In this document: positions 23,101-35,992 of the stretch, in pieces
Numbering within the stretch: position 1 is the stretch's first letter
Layout: each line of letters begins with the position of its first letter
Origin: Dipteris shenzhenensis
Taxonomy: Eukaryota; Polypodiophyta; Polypodiopsida; Gleicheniales
DNA: 64,000 bases
Strand: one strand, 5' to 3'
Assembly: GCA_047967505.1 (NCBI GenBank)
Contig: CM106539.1
The notes under the pieces: generated by a model
Told to the model about the DNA's origin: nothing
Database searches by the model: none
What the model saw: only the letters and a program-made list of their open reading frames with translations
Made by a program: the position numbers and the translations under genes

Positions 23101-26100
23101 TTCAAATCGTTCAATTGGCACACATGAATGAGAGGGGAGGTTGCAAATGAGTAATATATATCATCACCCTCACACTCATACCTTTCATTTGTTTTGGCCC
23201 TTTGATGTGGGCATTTTCAAATATTTCAAGAAGTACTAAGGCAAGAGAGCAGTAGGTTCAAGTGAGGAACTTTGATTGACAAGTAAAGAATATGGAGTGA
23301 GTAGGCATTACCAACCATGCAATGACCACGACATGTATTGAAGCTAATGTACAAGAAGGGTTTCACTCCATTGGCATTGGGACACTCTATCCATTTGCTG
23401 CTTTCTTTGAAGGCCTTTTGTGTGAACACTTGGAGTTCATTTCTATACCTCAATCTATAGGGGAAGGCTTAATGGTTGGATTAGATGCCCTTAGGACTGA
23501 CTTGAATGGGGATGGACAATGTACTTATGAGGGAAAACTATAGATGCAAGGCAATGTTGTGATGTTCCATGGAGAATTAGGCAAGAGATACAATTTAGTT
23601 TTGGAGATTTTGTGTGTGTCAAGAAAGGAGTGCACATGAAGAGGGCACAAGGTAATATGTTTGTTGATTACTCCTATAGTCTCATTCTGACATCTCTATA
23701 GAATATAGAGAATCTAAGAAATAATTTACAAGAGTAACATTTGGTATTCTTAAATCTTGATTAAAGCTACACTGAAATATGATAGAAATTGACCAAGATA
23801 TGGCCCCATATGCTAAAAAGGAAAGGCTGAGAGGTGCACAAATTCCTAGGAGTAATGATCATAAAAATGGTTACAAGAGCATCAAAATGCCATGCATAAT
23901 TTCTGATTTTAGTGTGTGAAGTTGTCACATAGATTGGGTCCAACTCATACATCAATGATGAAATAGCATAGTGAAAACTTTTTTGGGGATGATATGCCAC
24001 GTGGGAGCCTTAAATGTAGGCTAGGGTCTTTTCCTCTACGAAAACCAATAAGGAAAAGGCTATTGAGAAATGGCCAATGAGAAGACTAATAAATGGAAAA
24101 AGGAATAAGATCGAACAAGCCCAATGAGTAGCTATAGAATAGGTTGATTGAGGATATGCAAGCGTGATGGCTGCAATTGACTAGGCATATAAATCTTGTA
24201 ATAGTATGGGGTTAGAATTAGCAATGATTCTACATTGAAGGGCCATTGGGAGACTATGCAAACCAATAACAAGACTATGTGGGCCATAGGCCCATGGATC
24301 TTGCAAAGTTCCAGTGATGAATGTAGTGACTCACACTCTCTAGAGGATTCCATGTGGCATAAGCACATTTTTGGAAGGGCAAAATGGAAGGAGACCCATC
24401 TCTCTATGAATTAGGAGGAGGGCTCGCTGAGACTTTTTTCTACCAAAATTTGAATTCCCAAGCCAAAGCCTCTTCTTTTGAATTGGTGTATCTATCCTTT
24501 CATTAAACTCTTTTTGCAACCATTCCCAAATTGGATAGCAAGGCTCACACTTTTAATTTCTTTTTTAATCAACATTAAAGAGATTGTGAGAAACATTCTT
24601 CATGCATGCATGCATTTGAAATATTGTCACGCGTTCAAATCACAAGCCTATACAAAAAGACTATATGCCAATCAAACAAGAACACAAAACAACATGAATA
24701 AACTAGAATTGAAGCTGGAAAAGAGGAGAATGGAGTGCTGAAGGTAGTGCTAGTTCCAAGAAAGAGTTTTCCCTCACTTTGATCCCACCAACTAGTGCTT
24801 GTCAGGTCATTGTCTCTTGGGGATACGTAGCCGTTTGGTCTTACTGCTTTGTTGGTTGATGCTTTGGGCCCTTTGCCTTCATTTGTTGCCTTCTCCTTGA
24901 TGTGTTGCCTTTGCTTTCATTGCTAGTGTCATCCTCCGTATTTTTCCTTCTACTTCCATCCTTTTTGGCCTTTTGCCTTTGCCTTTTGACTTTTAGAGTT
25001 AGAACTTTGTTGTTCCTTCTTGGCCCTATTCACCTTTGGGCAAATTAGTTGCTCTTTGAGCTTTATCTCGAAAGCTTTGTCCTTCATCTTTGCTCCTCGT
25101 CTTTGGCCTTCATTGTCGATGTTATAGTTTATTGCTACCTTCCTTTAATATTAACATTTACCCCAATGCCCCCTACTTTTTTTCATATTCTCATGGACCC
25201 CATTCGATGCATTCTCGTCTTCATGACCCTACATTTGAAAAGACACCTTTTGTTCGCATTCCTGCTGCTAGCCTTCTTTCTGTCTTGCATAGTCATGGTA
25301 CACTTCGTGTGCTTCAAGGGAGTCATGGTTTGTTTCTAGAGAGGGCACATCCCTGGAACCTTGTAGCCCTTTAATGTCAACTACCTCTATTTTCAATTGT
25401 GTTGGGTCCATGATCTCTTTCATTGTCTTTGGCCCTTCTTTGGATTTTTTTCATTGACCTTTATCTCTAGTGTTGGCTCTTGTCCTTGGTTCCATGCCTT
25501 TCATTTGTCCTCACCTGTTGCTTTGGTCGGTGTCATTCATCCTTTTTTATTTGGTCTTTGGTGTCTTGTTTACCATCTTCTAGATCCAATTTGTCCCTTT
25601 CATATGCTTTTGGCCCATTCTTCCTATGTGGTTCCTCTTTGTAATAATATTCTGCCCATGACCATATAGTCTTGGAATTGCCTTCTTCACCACCTAGTTG
25701 TTGTCGGCCTTCTTTTGTTCTTGTGCGATCCTGGTGTGCTCCTTCAATTCCTCTCCACTCCATCTCATGATTAGGTGTTTGTCCTTTGCTTTGTCAACAT
25801 TCTAGACTTTTTCCTTCATCCATGAACATGCATTTGTGAATTTATCTTTCATTAATGCTTCTTTATTACATTGCCTTTTGGTCTCGTGCAGCTAGAATGC
25901 CATGTGGCTCAATGATGTGCCATTCAAGCTAGAGAGGCCCCCATGAGGTTTACCCAAGCTTGCAAATGCTAAAAGCCCCCCATAAACTGAGTTGGGATAA
26001 CAAAAACGAGAATACTATTATCTCCAAAGGAAGTAAAGCAAAATTGAAAGAAAATCAAAATCTATGTTTGTCTTCAAAAAGCACAGTCTTCATCCAAATT

Positions 26101-26400
26101 GATCATAAGAGGTCCTTCTTCATTTACAAGTCCAGCAACATGTTCATCTTACCCATCTTCAACAGCACATGCCTTTCCATTCAGGTCTCTTGTTTTCACA
26201 TCAAAATCCTTCTTATAGCAAACCATCACATCCACAATACTCACAAATCAGTGAGTTATTCTTACCTCCACCACCTCTGATTTTCCTCTTCTGCTTAGCT
26301 ACATAGGCTAGCTCACTACCTCCAACAAGCACATTCATTTTGTTTCTTCTTTCCTCGCTTAGAAGTATATACATAATATCCTAAAAATTCAAAGTATCAA
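20115..26400. other. AT-hook 3' region, then intergenic
   Basis: The first few hundred bases after the stop are T-rich and probably the 3' UTR. Beyond about 20.9 kb no gene is recognised. A short (TG)n lies near 21265-21280. Frames up to about 100 codons occur but show no domain. From about 24.8 to 25.8 kb the plus strand is strongly T- and C-rich and the minus strand A- and G-rich, encoding lysine- and glutamate-rich nonsense on the minus strand. Confidence 0.55.
25900..25973 (+). repeat. Dispersed 75-bp repeat, copy 1
   Basis: Shares CATGTGGC, then GCCATT, GCTAGAGAG, CCCCCATG, TTTACCCAAGC and ATGCTAA in order with 27667-27740. Identity is about 80% by eye, and flanking sequence does not match, so it is a short dispersed unit. 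Confidence 0.65.
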
Positions 26401-26419
26401 CAGTCAATCTCAAAATGGT

Positions 26420-26905
26420 CACAATCTCTGAGTACCTGGGTGGGAAACTTCCACCTTGGCATCTTCATCCTCAACTCTAATTGAAAGAGCTTGTAATTTC
26501 TTGATAATGGACTGCATTTTATTAAGATAGGTCACCAATGATTCTCCTTATCCCATTTGAAGACTAGAAATCTCTTGTTTGAGCATTCCTCACTGTAGAA
26601 CTAAAGAGAGCTTCCAACATGCTCCAATTCTAGGCAGCGATCTTCAGGACATCAACATGATGAAAGTAACCCATACCTAAGGCCCTTTACACTAAGCCTA
26701 AAGCTCTATCATTCTTCAAATCCCATGCTTGCATCTTCTCCAAGCCCTAGTTATTAGTAGGTTTCTTCTTTGTTCCTAATACAACTCCCCAAATACCTTT
26801 TTCAATGAGAAGCAATTGGATGAACAACTACCATGACGGAAAATTTCTACCATTGAATTTTACCATGAAAGTATCTAGCAACCCTGACTTTGACCAACTC
26901 ACCAT
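26420..26905 (-). pseudogene. Copia gag remnant
   Basis: Reading the minus strand from Met at 26905 gives FMVKFNGRNFPSW, then in-frame LLLIEKGIWGVV and KMQAWDLKNDRALGLV after stops, and further on SSTVRNAQTRDF. This matches the copia gag pattern (a substrate-like F-G-x-N-F-P-x-W start, an L-W box, and a W-D-x-x-D-x-x-A stretch). At least four stops break it. A tRNA-Met primer site lies 37 bp upstream. No pol sequence was found below 26.4 kb, so the element is truncated. Confidence 0.75.
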
Positions 26906-26941
26906 ATTGATTGACAATAGATAGTAGGTTGTGGAATGATA

Positions 26942-26953
26942 GCTCTGATACCA
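26942..26953 (-). other. Primer binding site of truncated copia element
   Basis: Minus-strand TGGTATCAGAGC, identical to the sites in the two full elements, placed just upstream of the gag remnant. Here a five-base AAAAT spacer separates it from the proposed LTR end. Confidence 0.8.
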
Positions 26954-26958
26954 ATTTT

Positions 26959-27461
26959 TGGTTTCAAGGAATGAAATACTTAAAACTAACATGCATCCAA
27001 TCACGTGAGACAAATAGATTATATATGAAATATCAATTGTTTTTAAAGGATGGCGGCTAGGAAACAACCTCAAATGCTAAGAAACTTGTGTTGCAGCCTC
27101 TGACTAGGCTTTTTATAGCTTACAATGGCCTTGATACTAGCAAAACATTGAGTCACATACAACACTAGATCTGGACTGCATAAAATGACAAGGCCATTGT
27201 AGCCTACAATGGCCTTGATACTACCAAAGCATTCAGTCACATACAACACTAGATTTGGACTACATAAAATGACAAGGAGAATTCTATAGATGCTCCAATA
27301 CCTATAGAAGGAGACTATCACACAAACAAATATAAAGTAGAGGCAACACATGCAGCTCTTTTGCATGCATACAATAAAAATCTATTGATATATAGACTGC
27401 AGTAGTGTCAATTCTTGCCTAGAGCAGTTCAACAGGTCCCAAGAACCACCTTCTACCAACA
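26959..27461 (-). repeat. Putative 5' LTR of truncated copia element
   Basis: On the minus strand this runs from TGTTGGTAGAAGG to CCTTGAAACCA, so it has TG/CA ends and lies next to the primer site. Length would be 503 bp. The upper boundary is chosen only from the TG and the usual LTR start, as the partner LTR is absent. It contains an internal 84-bp tandem duplication. Confidence 0.5.
27116..27277. repeat. 84-bp tandem duplication inside the putative LTR
   Basis: TAGCTTACAATGGCCTTGAT at 27116 recurs as TAGCCTACAATGGCCTTGAT at 27200. The copies continue through AACACTAGAT and ATAAAATGACAAGG with few changes. Confidence 0.88.
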
Positions 27462-27666
27462 CTTCTAGCCTATCATAGTCCACCAATTGAGAAGTTGCCG
27501 ATCATGAGATGGTCTCCATGATGTTGCCAATGGGAAAGGAAACCGACTCTTATGGAGTTGTGAGGGAGTCACAAACCAACTGGAATGGAGATGAGATACT
27601 TGGGAACCTCCAAGAGCCATCCTTTAAGAAGCCTCTCAGCCACATAGAATATTGCATGAAGATTCA

Positions 27667-27740
27667 CCATGTGGCATAATCCCATGCCATTATAGCTAGA
27701 GAGACCCCCATGGTATTTACCCAAGCCTACATATGCTAAT
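27667..27740 (+). repeat. Dispersed 75-bp repeat, copy 2
   Basis: Second copy of the unit at 25900-25973, same orientation. The two copies flank the copia gag remnant at 26.4-27.5 kb, which may be coincidence. Confidence 0.65.
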
Positions 27741-30700
27741 AATTGAATATTGAAGACATTGGTGCACATAAAGTTCAGGTAGCTCATCAATGAGCAAATA
27801 TTAAAAAATGTTCTCTTTACCTGAATTTAGCGGCCTTATGGTAGTTGGGGCATGTTCAAATTGGCTTGAATTTAGAGCAAGATATAATGGTGGACATGAT
27901 AAGGTGATGGAGGGTTAAGAGGAACATATGGTTTTCCATTGGGAAATGATCATGATAAAGCACACAAGGAAATGCATTAGGCCTCTTTTTCAAGAAGAGC
28001 ATAAGCAGATGTGTAGAAATTAGAGAGCAAAGTCAGATGATGCTAGTGGAAAGATTTGTAAAGAGGCACTAAAGAAGTGGTGGAAACTTTTGCATGTGAA
28101 TGATAATTATTTGCCTTCACTTGAGCCATGGTTGGCATGGTGGGATACATAGGTTTCCCAATGTTTGGCATGGTGGGATATATGGGTTTCCTCTTGCGGG
28201 GGTTCTTTCATATAGCAACATCAGGGCATTGGATTGGTTCCTTTTGTGAATTTGTGAGAGATTAAGCACTCAAGTATGATGGCTGCTCTAGGGTATATCA
28301 AATACATAAGCTTATATAAGGCCACCACTACAAACTTGGCAATGTCTGTGTTGCAAAGTTTACACTGCAATGCCTACATGGCAGGAAAACATTTGGGAAT
28401 AGATCTGGTTTGAAAAAAAAAGATAAAGGATTATGACAGCAATTGCAACAAGTAGGTTTTGTGCTTGAGGGGGATGAAAGTCTGCATGTGCAAGGACCAA
28501 ACATGCAAAGAAGTGCAATCGCATTGAGTCATGTTCGAGCTAGTCAACTCTGGGGAGAATATATTGATTTGTATATATTCCCATTGATTTAGATTCTCAA
28601 ATGGTTTTGGACTTTCAATCTTTAAAAGACTATTGTTGTTTAATGAAAACTAACTGCCCAATTTTTTTCCTTGAAGTTTTGGACATTAAAAATATCATGG
28701 GAAAAAGACATCAACCATAAATAAAGTAGTGAAGGATATCTTTAGAGATGGTTTTCAAGAAATAAATTTAACTAGTGGTATATCTACAAAGTAATTTTTG
28801 GGAACATACAGAAGCAATGATAGCTAATTAACCAATTTGTACTTTCCATATTGGACATATGGTCCAAAGGCCATTGCTTCTATATCTGTATCGACTTTTT
28901 GTTTTCAAAAAAACCATGTAGACATGGCCTTTTCCATAAATGAATGAGAGTTGCCTCTATTTGGTACATCAATAACTTAAGTAGAGTGAATTGATTTGTG
29001 CGATTTAGATGCACATAAGGTTTTGGATTTTTAGTCTTTAAGACACTATTAAAAACATCATGGGTAGGACATCAACCGCAAGTATTGAGGGTTATATTTG
29101 GAACATAATTAAGTAGACTAGAATGGCTTGATTTTGGAAAATTTTATGAAATTCTTCATTTCACCCACAACTAGCTTGCTTAGTGCATCTTTTGGTGGAT
29201 GGATTTTTCAATTGAAGAAACTCATATACATATTGTCTTCCTATAATGAACGAGATGACTGTATCACTTAAACCACCACCTTATTCAAATGTGGTCACTC
29301 AAATTCTGGTAATCCTTGGTCAACCACAAATGCAAGCCAATGAATGCGAAGGAAATTGTGTAAGGTAATGATATTTCCAAGAGGTTATTTTTGTCGAATT
29401 TTTTGGATTGGGAGATGGCACAACTTGCCTTTATATTTGTGTGAGGTGCTATATTTTTAGAGATTGTATTGATGTGTATTTATGCATTTGCACTTGTTTT
29501 TTGAAAGCCATATTTGCATTTGTTGCCACTTTTATTGTGTTCTCTTTATTGTTGTTTACAATATCAATGGCCCCCACCGAAGTTAAGTGTTACTTGCTTA
29601 CTTATGCGACGATGTTACATGATGTGATGCATGATGATGCAACATGAAATGATGCATGATGATGCTACAAGACATTTGCAAATCTTAGGAAAGTAGACTC
29701 AAGAGACTTGAAAATGAGACTCAAAAAGTGATTTTATTACATCATGACAAATGTATGTACAAATAATTTACCTCTATTATAATTGGCTAATCATAACATG
29801 ACATTTGGAGTAACAGTGAGGAAGATGTTCACAGGGTGAAGGTTTGTGTGGAACCATTAGTCCTGATGCAATCATGCTAGTCCAGTCAAGAGAGCATGGA
29901 TAAGATGGTACACATTGACACAAAAATAATAATTCTTCACAACATGTCTCCTAAGCACTGATTGCATCCTCTAATTTTCTTTCTCCCTACACCCTCTTTC
30001 TTGCTCCTCCCTTCAAGTGCACAACAATGTAATACCCAAAGCACCCTTCATAATATGGAAAGTAGAGGAAAATTTTTGATAGGATCCCATCATTGAAGTA
30101 TAGTGTCATGGTCTAGATCAGCTCTTCTCTGGTACTCATAATGATTCTCACAAGAACAAGTGTACTATTTGCATTGCCATCTCACTTCATGATTCTTATC
30201 TATGAGCATATGCACGACCCTTGTATTGCTTCTCAGCATACGACCTCTATTCGAAGAAATAGGGACAACCTATTAGGTGGATCCAATAGGCAGTTCCGTA
30301 TGTTCCAGATATAATATGTTTCCCCCAGAAGATCTGTTGGATCTATTGATCTATGATAACTATGGAAAAAGTCACAATTCCTATGTGACTAGCTCATTGT
30401 TTTAACCTTTATATGGTATCTCCAAGAACCCAGTGTTTTAAGTCTACAACGCCTCCCTCATCTTGTTTAGCTTGCTCCTTTGCAATTCCAAACCTTAAGG
30501 ATGAATTTGGTAGTTCTTCTTGTTTGATTGTAGGACTTTACCTTTATGCTCATCCCATACTACATCTCATTGTTTCATCTTTGCTTCATTGAGGTCATTA
30601 ACAATGATGGCCTTTTAGCACACATGTCCCTAAATCGTATGTGCACATTTCCAATTTGCAATTCAAACAAAATAAATGCATCTCTGACTCCCAACCCACC

Positions 30701-33700
30701 ATGCTGGCAAGCTCACAAGCTTGGGCATTCTATTTTACAATCTTCTTGTGTCATCTATCTGCACTCTTTATGATGGTCTCCATCTCTCTCTCCTACAAGC
30801 TATTGATTTGCTCTTATAGTTGCTCTCAAAGCACTAGGTTAACATCCTTGTTTTTCTTTGATGTTAATGCATGATTATGCTTAGTGCTAGCAAAAACTTC
30901 AATCTTGCTTTAAAACTATGTGGAAGTTTGAAAATTGGATACATTATCTGTATATACAAAATCCATGTGTAGTACATAGTGCTTCAGATAGAGTGCATGA
31001 ATTTTTTATGAGAGAGAGTACAAGGAGATGACCCTAGGAGTGGTACCATATAATTCTTATGCGTTGTGAGCATAGGGGCCAAGGACTACTCTATAGGATA
31101 GGCACTAGCATGGGGCTAACAATAGAAGAAAAGAATTACTTATCAAATTGAAAGTGATTAAAACTGAACCAGTGGGGTCTTTATATAAAAGTGGTAGAAT
31201 TAGTACTATCGATATGATAATAATACCACCAGTAACAGATATGTTACTGATAGTAAAGTCCATCTAATTGCAATACAACTATCAATACCCCATCGATGAT
31301 AGCAATATTACTGCACTGTAAATTTGCATTGAATTTGCTCATTATAGTACTCATGGTAATGTAAGATTTTGCAACATTTTTAAATCCATCATCATTGATG
31401 ATATTTTTTCCATTTATCAAAGGTAAATATCCGAAAGTACATAGTCTGATTTGTTGAAAATGATGTTCACAAACACAAATCATTCTAAAAGTAAACATGT
31501 CATCCTTGCTTACCAAACCTCGAACAAGATTCAACAATCGCGAGCCTTCTCCATCAAAACATCCCATTGCACACTATAGCTAAGCAATGCTAGCCCTTTG
31601 TTTTGATCCAATAGTTGACGGCCCATCCCCTTGAAATCCCCAACACCCCATCGCTTGGTCACACCCCTACAAGTCTATGTGCCATGCAACTATCTCTCCA
31701 CCTCAATTCCAAAGTTTGTGCGACCATAAATCAACCTAAGGCATTGACATCCATTGAGCTGCACTAATCCATATGGTGACTCGGACTAGAACCGTGCCTC
31801 CATAGACTTCCTCGACTCTATTAGACAGCGATCCTATCCTTCTATTTTCTTCTCACAACCAACTAGCTTCCAAATGGTTTTCAAAATTTCACAATATAGA
31901 ACTTACATGATACATAGGCAACATGGTACATTCGATATTTGGTATATAGGGTCAACGGTCCAAGACAGGTGGTTGTAAATAAGGCAATCGCAAGGGATAC
32001 ACACATAGTAGAGGTATGTTTAACAATTAGCATGTGGCATTCATCTACCATGTCAGCCTTATTCAGGTGCCACCTTAATAGGCCACCTCAATTGTCACCT
32101 CACTCCATCATCAAATCTAGTAATTCAATGGAGTACCTTGCTAGCATAATCAAACACAATGCTTAGTATATACCAACAAGACAAAGAAAAGGCAAGCAGA
32201 AAATGCAAGGAGTTATTAACACTGTAGCTACCACAATCATCAATGGTGCAAATGTTCTAATCACTCATAGGTGTAGCCTTGAGCTGTAAAAGCTTTTTCT
32301 CCCGCTGATGGAAATATAATAAAAGAACTTTTGCAAAGCAACCAATGTGTTTCACACAAAAATGCCATTTGTTGCAAGTAGGGGTAGGATAGGAAGGAAT
32401 TGCCAGCTGAATGATGCAAGACTATCCATCTCTACCAATCGAAATTGCCCTCTCCACTTTTCTTCTACTTGAGCAACCATGATGCCCATTCATACAGTTA
32501 GAATGTAGGAGAATGAATCATGGAAAACTCTCGGGTTCTCATTTGGCAACCCTATTGGGCTGGTGGAAAAGAGCTCAAGTTGGCACTACGAGTAAAGTTG
32601 AGCTACAATTCCTCCAAAAAAAGAAAGGGCGGTGGGCAATACAGACATAGACCATGTAAAACATTCCAAGCAATGATCCCATCTTTGAGATGTTGAGGCA
32701 AAAAAAGGCGCCAAAGATGACAACACATAAATTGGTGTGAGAGGCACTCAAACGACATCAGGAACGTGAAGATGTATTGCCATAGACTATTGATCCTTTG
32801 AATCAAGGAGGTAAAATTTGGAAGTAGGGAGACCAGAGCAAGCCCAAGAAACACAGTAGAGATGGAATAGTCCCATGGCATGTAGACTAGTATAAAGGTG
32901 AAAGATAAACAAACACATCCAGGGGAATAGAATAGAGACAAAGTATTTCTTCTAAGGCATGCCAAAGCTGCAGAGGATGCAAGTGAATCAATGCGACATC
33001 ATTCATAGAGAGATGAATCAAACACAAATAGATGTTTTGGTATAGCCCACAAAGCCAGTCCTCTTAGCATCTGAGGTCAATTCCCATTTGTGATCCTTTA
33101 TAAATAGTTGTGATATCTCATATAAAATCTCTTTGTGTCATGTGAGTCAACACATTTAAATTCAAGCAGGTCACATGAATTCACATGTAGTAATGATGAG
33201 AAGCTCTCTAATGAAAGGGTCATACACACGGGCACCCATGGTAGACCATCCTTTAACCTCGTGGATATGGTCAAAGAGTAACCATTGTTGACCCAAGCTA
33301 TCACTTGGCCTCATTCTATTCACTAAGTCAAGACAAGCTTCTTGACCAATTGTAGACATTTTAAAGATATGAGGTCTTTGATCACTTGAGAGTTGTCTAG
33401 GTAAAATGATACATTGCAAAAATGGATATATGCACCATTCAACTCTAGCAATGAATCAAGTCCATGTCTAGCTAGCTGCATGGGTCTTTGAATCTGCCTT
33501 ATTTGTGACAATGGTTTGATTGTCTCAAGAACCTATTGAAAACCAAGTTCATCCAACTCTTTTATGGCTTATTTTCTACCAAAAATCAACATGTCCATAA
33601 CAACAACTTTGGCAACACCTACTTTAATATTTGTGCAACACACAAAAGGATTCTTTCTAACATAGTACGATACCATCTCATCCACGTGCTTTTTTTAAAC

Positions 33701-34560
33701 CTTGACTACTCCCCTCATCAGATAGATGCTCATGAGCTCCCACATGCATATCACATCTTATAGTATGCTTACAATCATGTGGAATGTAGTAGTAAGTATA
33801 AGCTTTTTTGGTGCAACACAAATGGGTATCTCACCACAATGAATGCAAACCAATGAACTACATTCTCTATCATTGGACTCTCTAGACATGTTTCTTTGTT
33901 GTGTCTCCTTGTATAGTCTTGTCCACTCCATATAAGAACAATATCAATTACAACACCTTAAGTAGCTTGCATAACTACTTATTTGAACCATTCCATTGAA
34001 AGACTTCTGCAAGCTTCTAGAGTAAATCTCAATTGCAAAACCTTAAGTAGCCTGTACAACTACTTATTCGAACCATTTTTGAAAGAGATTGTAGTGTAAA
34101 TTGTCCAACATGACCATTAAACTTTTGATCCATCCCAAACATCATAGTTTTAGCACTCGCTAGAGCAAGATACAAAGCAGTATTAAGTGGGAGGTCTTTC
34201 AAGCAAGCTGATAACACTTATAGTGTCCTTAGATTTACTAGAAGGTATAGTCTCTTGTGCCATGACTATATAGAATACACAATTAGACTTTCACTTTAGA
34301 TTGAATCCAATTACTTTAACTTCCAACTCAAGGGTTTGTTGTATGATTGCAACATCCTAAAGTGATGACTCCTTTGAGAAAAATCTTGCTACTTCGTAGA
34401 CCAAAGAAATCAATAAGCTACAAAAGAGAACCTCACCAAAGCAATGTCATATAGGATTTCCAAAGTCTAAGCACCATGCTTGATAACTAGGAAGGATGGC
34501 ATAGGAAGTTGACCAATGATTAAGCTAAAAAGATGAGGAATGGTGAGGAGGCAAAGAAGA
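27741..34560. other. Intergenic, no gene recognised
   Basis: AT-rich with dense stops on both strands. A pair of 24-bp repeats of GATGCATGATGATGC type occurs near 29619-29672. Frames such as 120 aa at 32965-32603 (minus) are not supported by any motif. One short stretch at 33419-33171 looks protein-like and is listed separately. Confidence 0.55.
33171..33419 (-). pseudogene. Possible repeat-encoded protein fragment
   Basis: The frame contains PHIFKMSTIGQEACLDLVNR, then RPSDSLGQQWLLFDH and GWSTMGARVYDP. The composition is protein-like (clustered W, G and D, not low complexity), and it reminds me of an uncharacterised protein carried by repeats in some plant genomes, but I cannot name a family. 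The frame is closed soon on both sides, with shifted continuations at 33511-33323 and 33304-33098, so if real it is a decayed fragment. Confidence 0.35.
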
Positions 34561-35057
34561 GCATTGAAAAAGCGAGTATGGTTGAGAGAAAGAGATATAA
34601 AAACGAGAAACCAAGAAAGAGAGGAGCAATCCAAAAGTGCCAAGATGGCATAGTCTCATCAAATCTTTACAAACATAAATGGTGGCCACATGATGATAAG
34701 AAATGTCCTATTCTTAATTGAATTTTTAATTATCTATTGGTAGCTCTCTAGCTCATACAAAATTTGCAGGCATGTACAACTATGTTTTAATATTAGCCAC
34801 GTAATGCATTGAAAAAGCGAGTATGGTTGAGAGAAAGAGATATAAAAACGAGAAACCAAGAAAGAGAGGAGCAATCCAAAAGTGCCAAGATGGCATAGCC
34901 TCATCAAATCTTTACAAACATAAATGGTGGCCACATGATGATAAGAAATGTCCTATTCTTAATTGAATTTTTAATTATCTATTGGTAGCTCTCTAGCTCA
35001 TACAAAATTTGCAGGCATGTACAACTATGTTTTAATATTAGCCACGTAATGCATTGA
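34561..35057. repeat. 245-bp tandem duplication, nearly perfect
   Basis: The block starting GCATTGAAAAAGCGAGTATG at 34561 recurs at 34806, and its first seven bases appear again at 35051, so the period is exactly 245. The copies differ visibly at one base (T at 34654, C at 34899). High identity means a recent event or active homogenisation. There is no coding signal in the unit. Confidence 0.95.
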
Positions 35058-35504
35058 ATGCGGTATCGAGATTGTTTTGCATTTCATTTTATGATTGTGT
35101 CTTTTTTGCAACAATGAAGGGAACTTTTTAGTGGATGGGCTGGGCACCCTTCACCCCTCATCATGAGATTGCAAGATATCACAATTGAATGCCCAAGGGG
35201 TGGCTATGCCTTAAGTATTACAAAGGACCGTAGGAGGGCTATGCCATAAGTGACCCTTTTATTCTCACTCATCCTATATAGATTATAGTAGATCTTCATA
35301 CAAAGTCTTAGAGTCTTGTTTGCATTAGTAGAAGTGAGTAGAGTCTAGGAACAAGTCATTTAGTAATTAGTGCTAAGTCACTCGATAGTATTAAGTAGTT
35401 AGTACTTTGTGTTAAGTGTTAACTAGTTAGTACATAGTGTCCACTAGTTAGTCCAAAGTCTAACTAGCAGCTAGGGCTAACTAGGTGTTGTAAAGTCCAA
35501 CTAG

Positions 35505-35992
35505 TCCTTCCCTTCTTCCCCCAAAATCCTCTTGACTCAAATCTCAACACACCTCTTCTACGGATTCCCTTCTCCACAGTATCCCTTCTTCTCCTTCCAC
35601 TTTTCCAACTCTTCCCTTGACTTTCCTACCTTCGTGATCCCTAATCCTCACTTCCCCTTGCCTCCCTTGGTCCTCTCTTCATCTTTGCAGCCCCTTTTGC
35701 TCCCTTCTCCTTGCCTCCCCTGCTCCTCCTTGGAATCTTTGCAACCCTTGCTTGTCCCTTCTCTTTGCCTCCCCTCCTCTCCCTACTCTTTCTATGCCTC
35801 CTTGCTGCCTTTGCCCCTTGCCGACCCTCCTTCTTTCCTTCTTTCTCCTTGTTTCCCCTCCTGCATCTCTTTTTCACCCCTCCTCCTTCCCTTCTTCTCT
35901 TTCCCTCCTCATCGCCCCTCCTCTTTCTCTTTGTATTTTTCCCTTCATCACCCCTCCTCCCCTTGTTGTGCAATAGTAACAGCTCCATTTTG
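35505..35992. repeat. Polypyrimidine tract, low complexity
   Basis: About 480 bp of almost pure C and T on the plus strand (CTTCC, CTCCTT and CCCTCC words). It leaves frames of up to 153 codons open on both strands simply because stops are rare in such sequence; these are not genes. It is preceded by a CTAGTTAGT-rich stretch (about 35330-35500). Confidence 0.85.

Noticed and set aside
32603-32965. 120-codon hydrophobic frame on the minus strand
   Set aside because: Looks membrane-like, but T-rich intergenic DNA gives Phe/Leu-rich frames by chance; no conserved motif.
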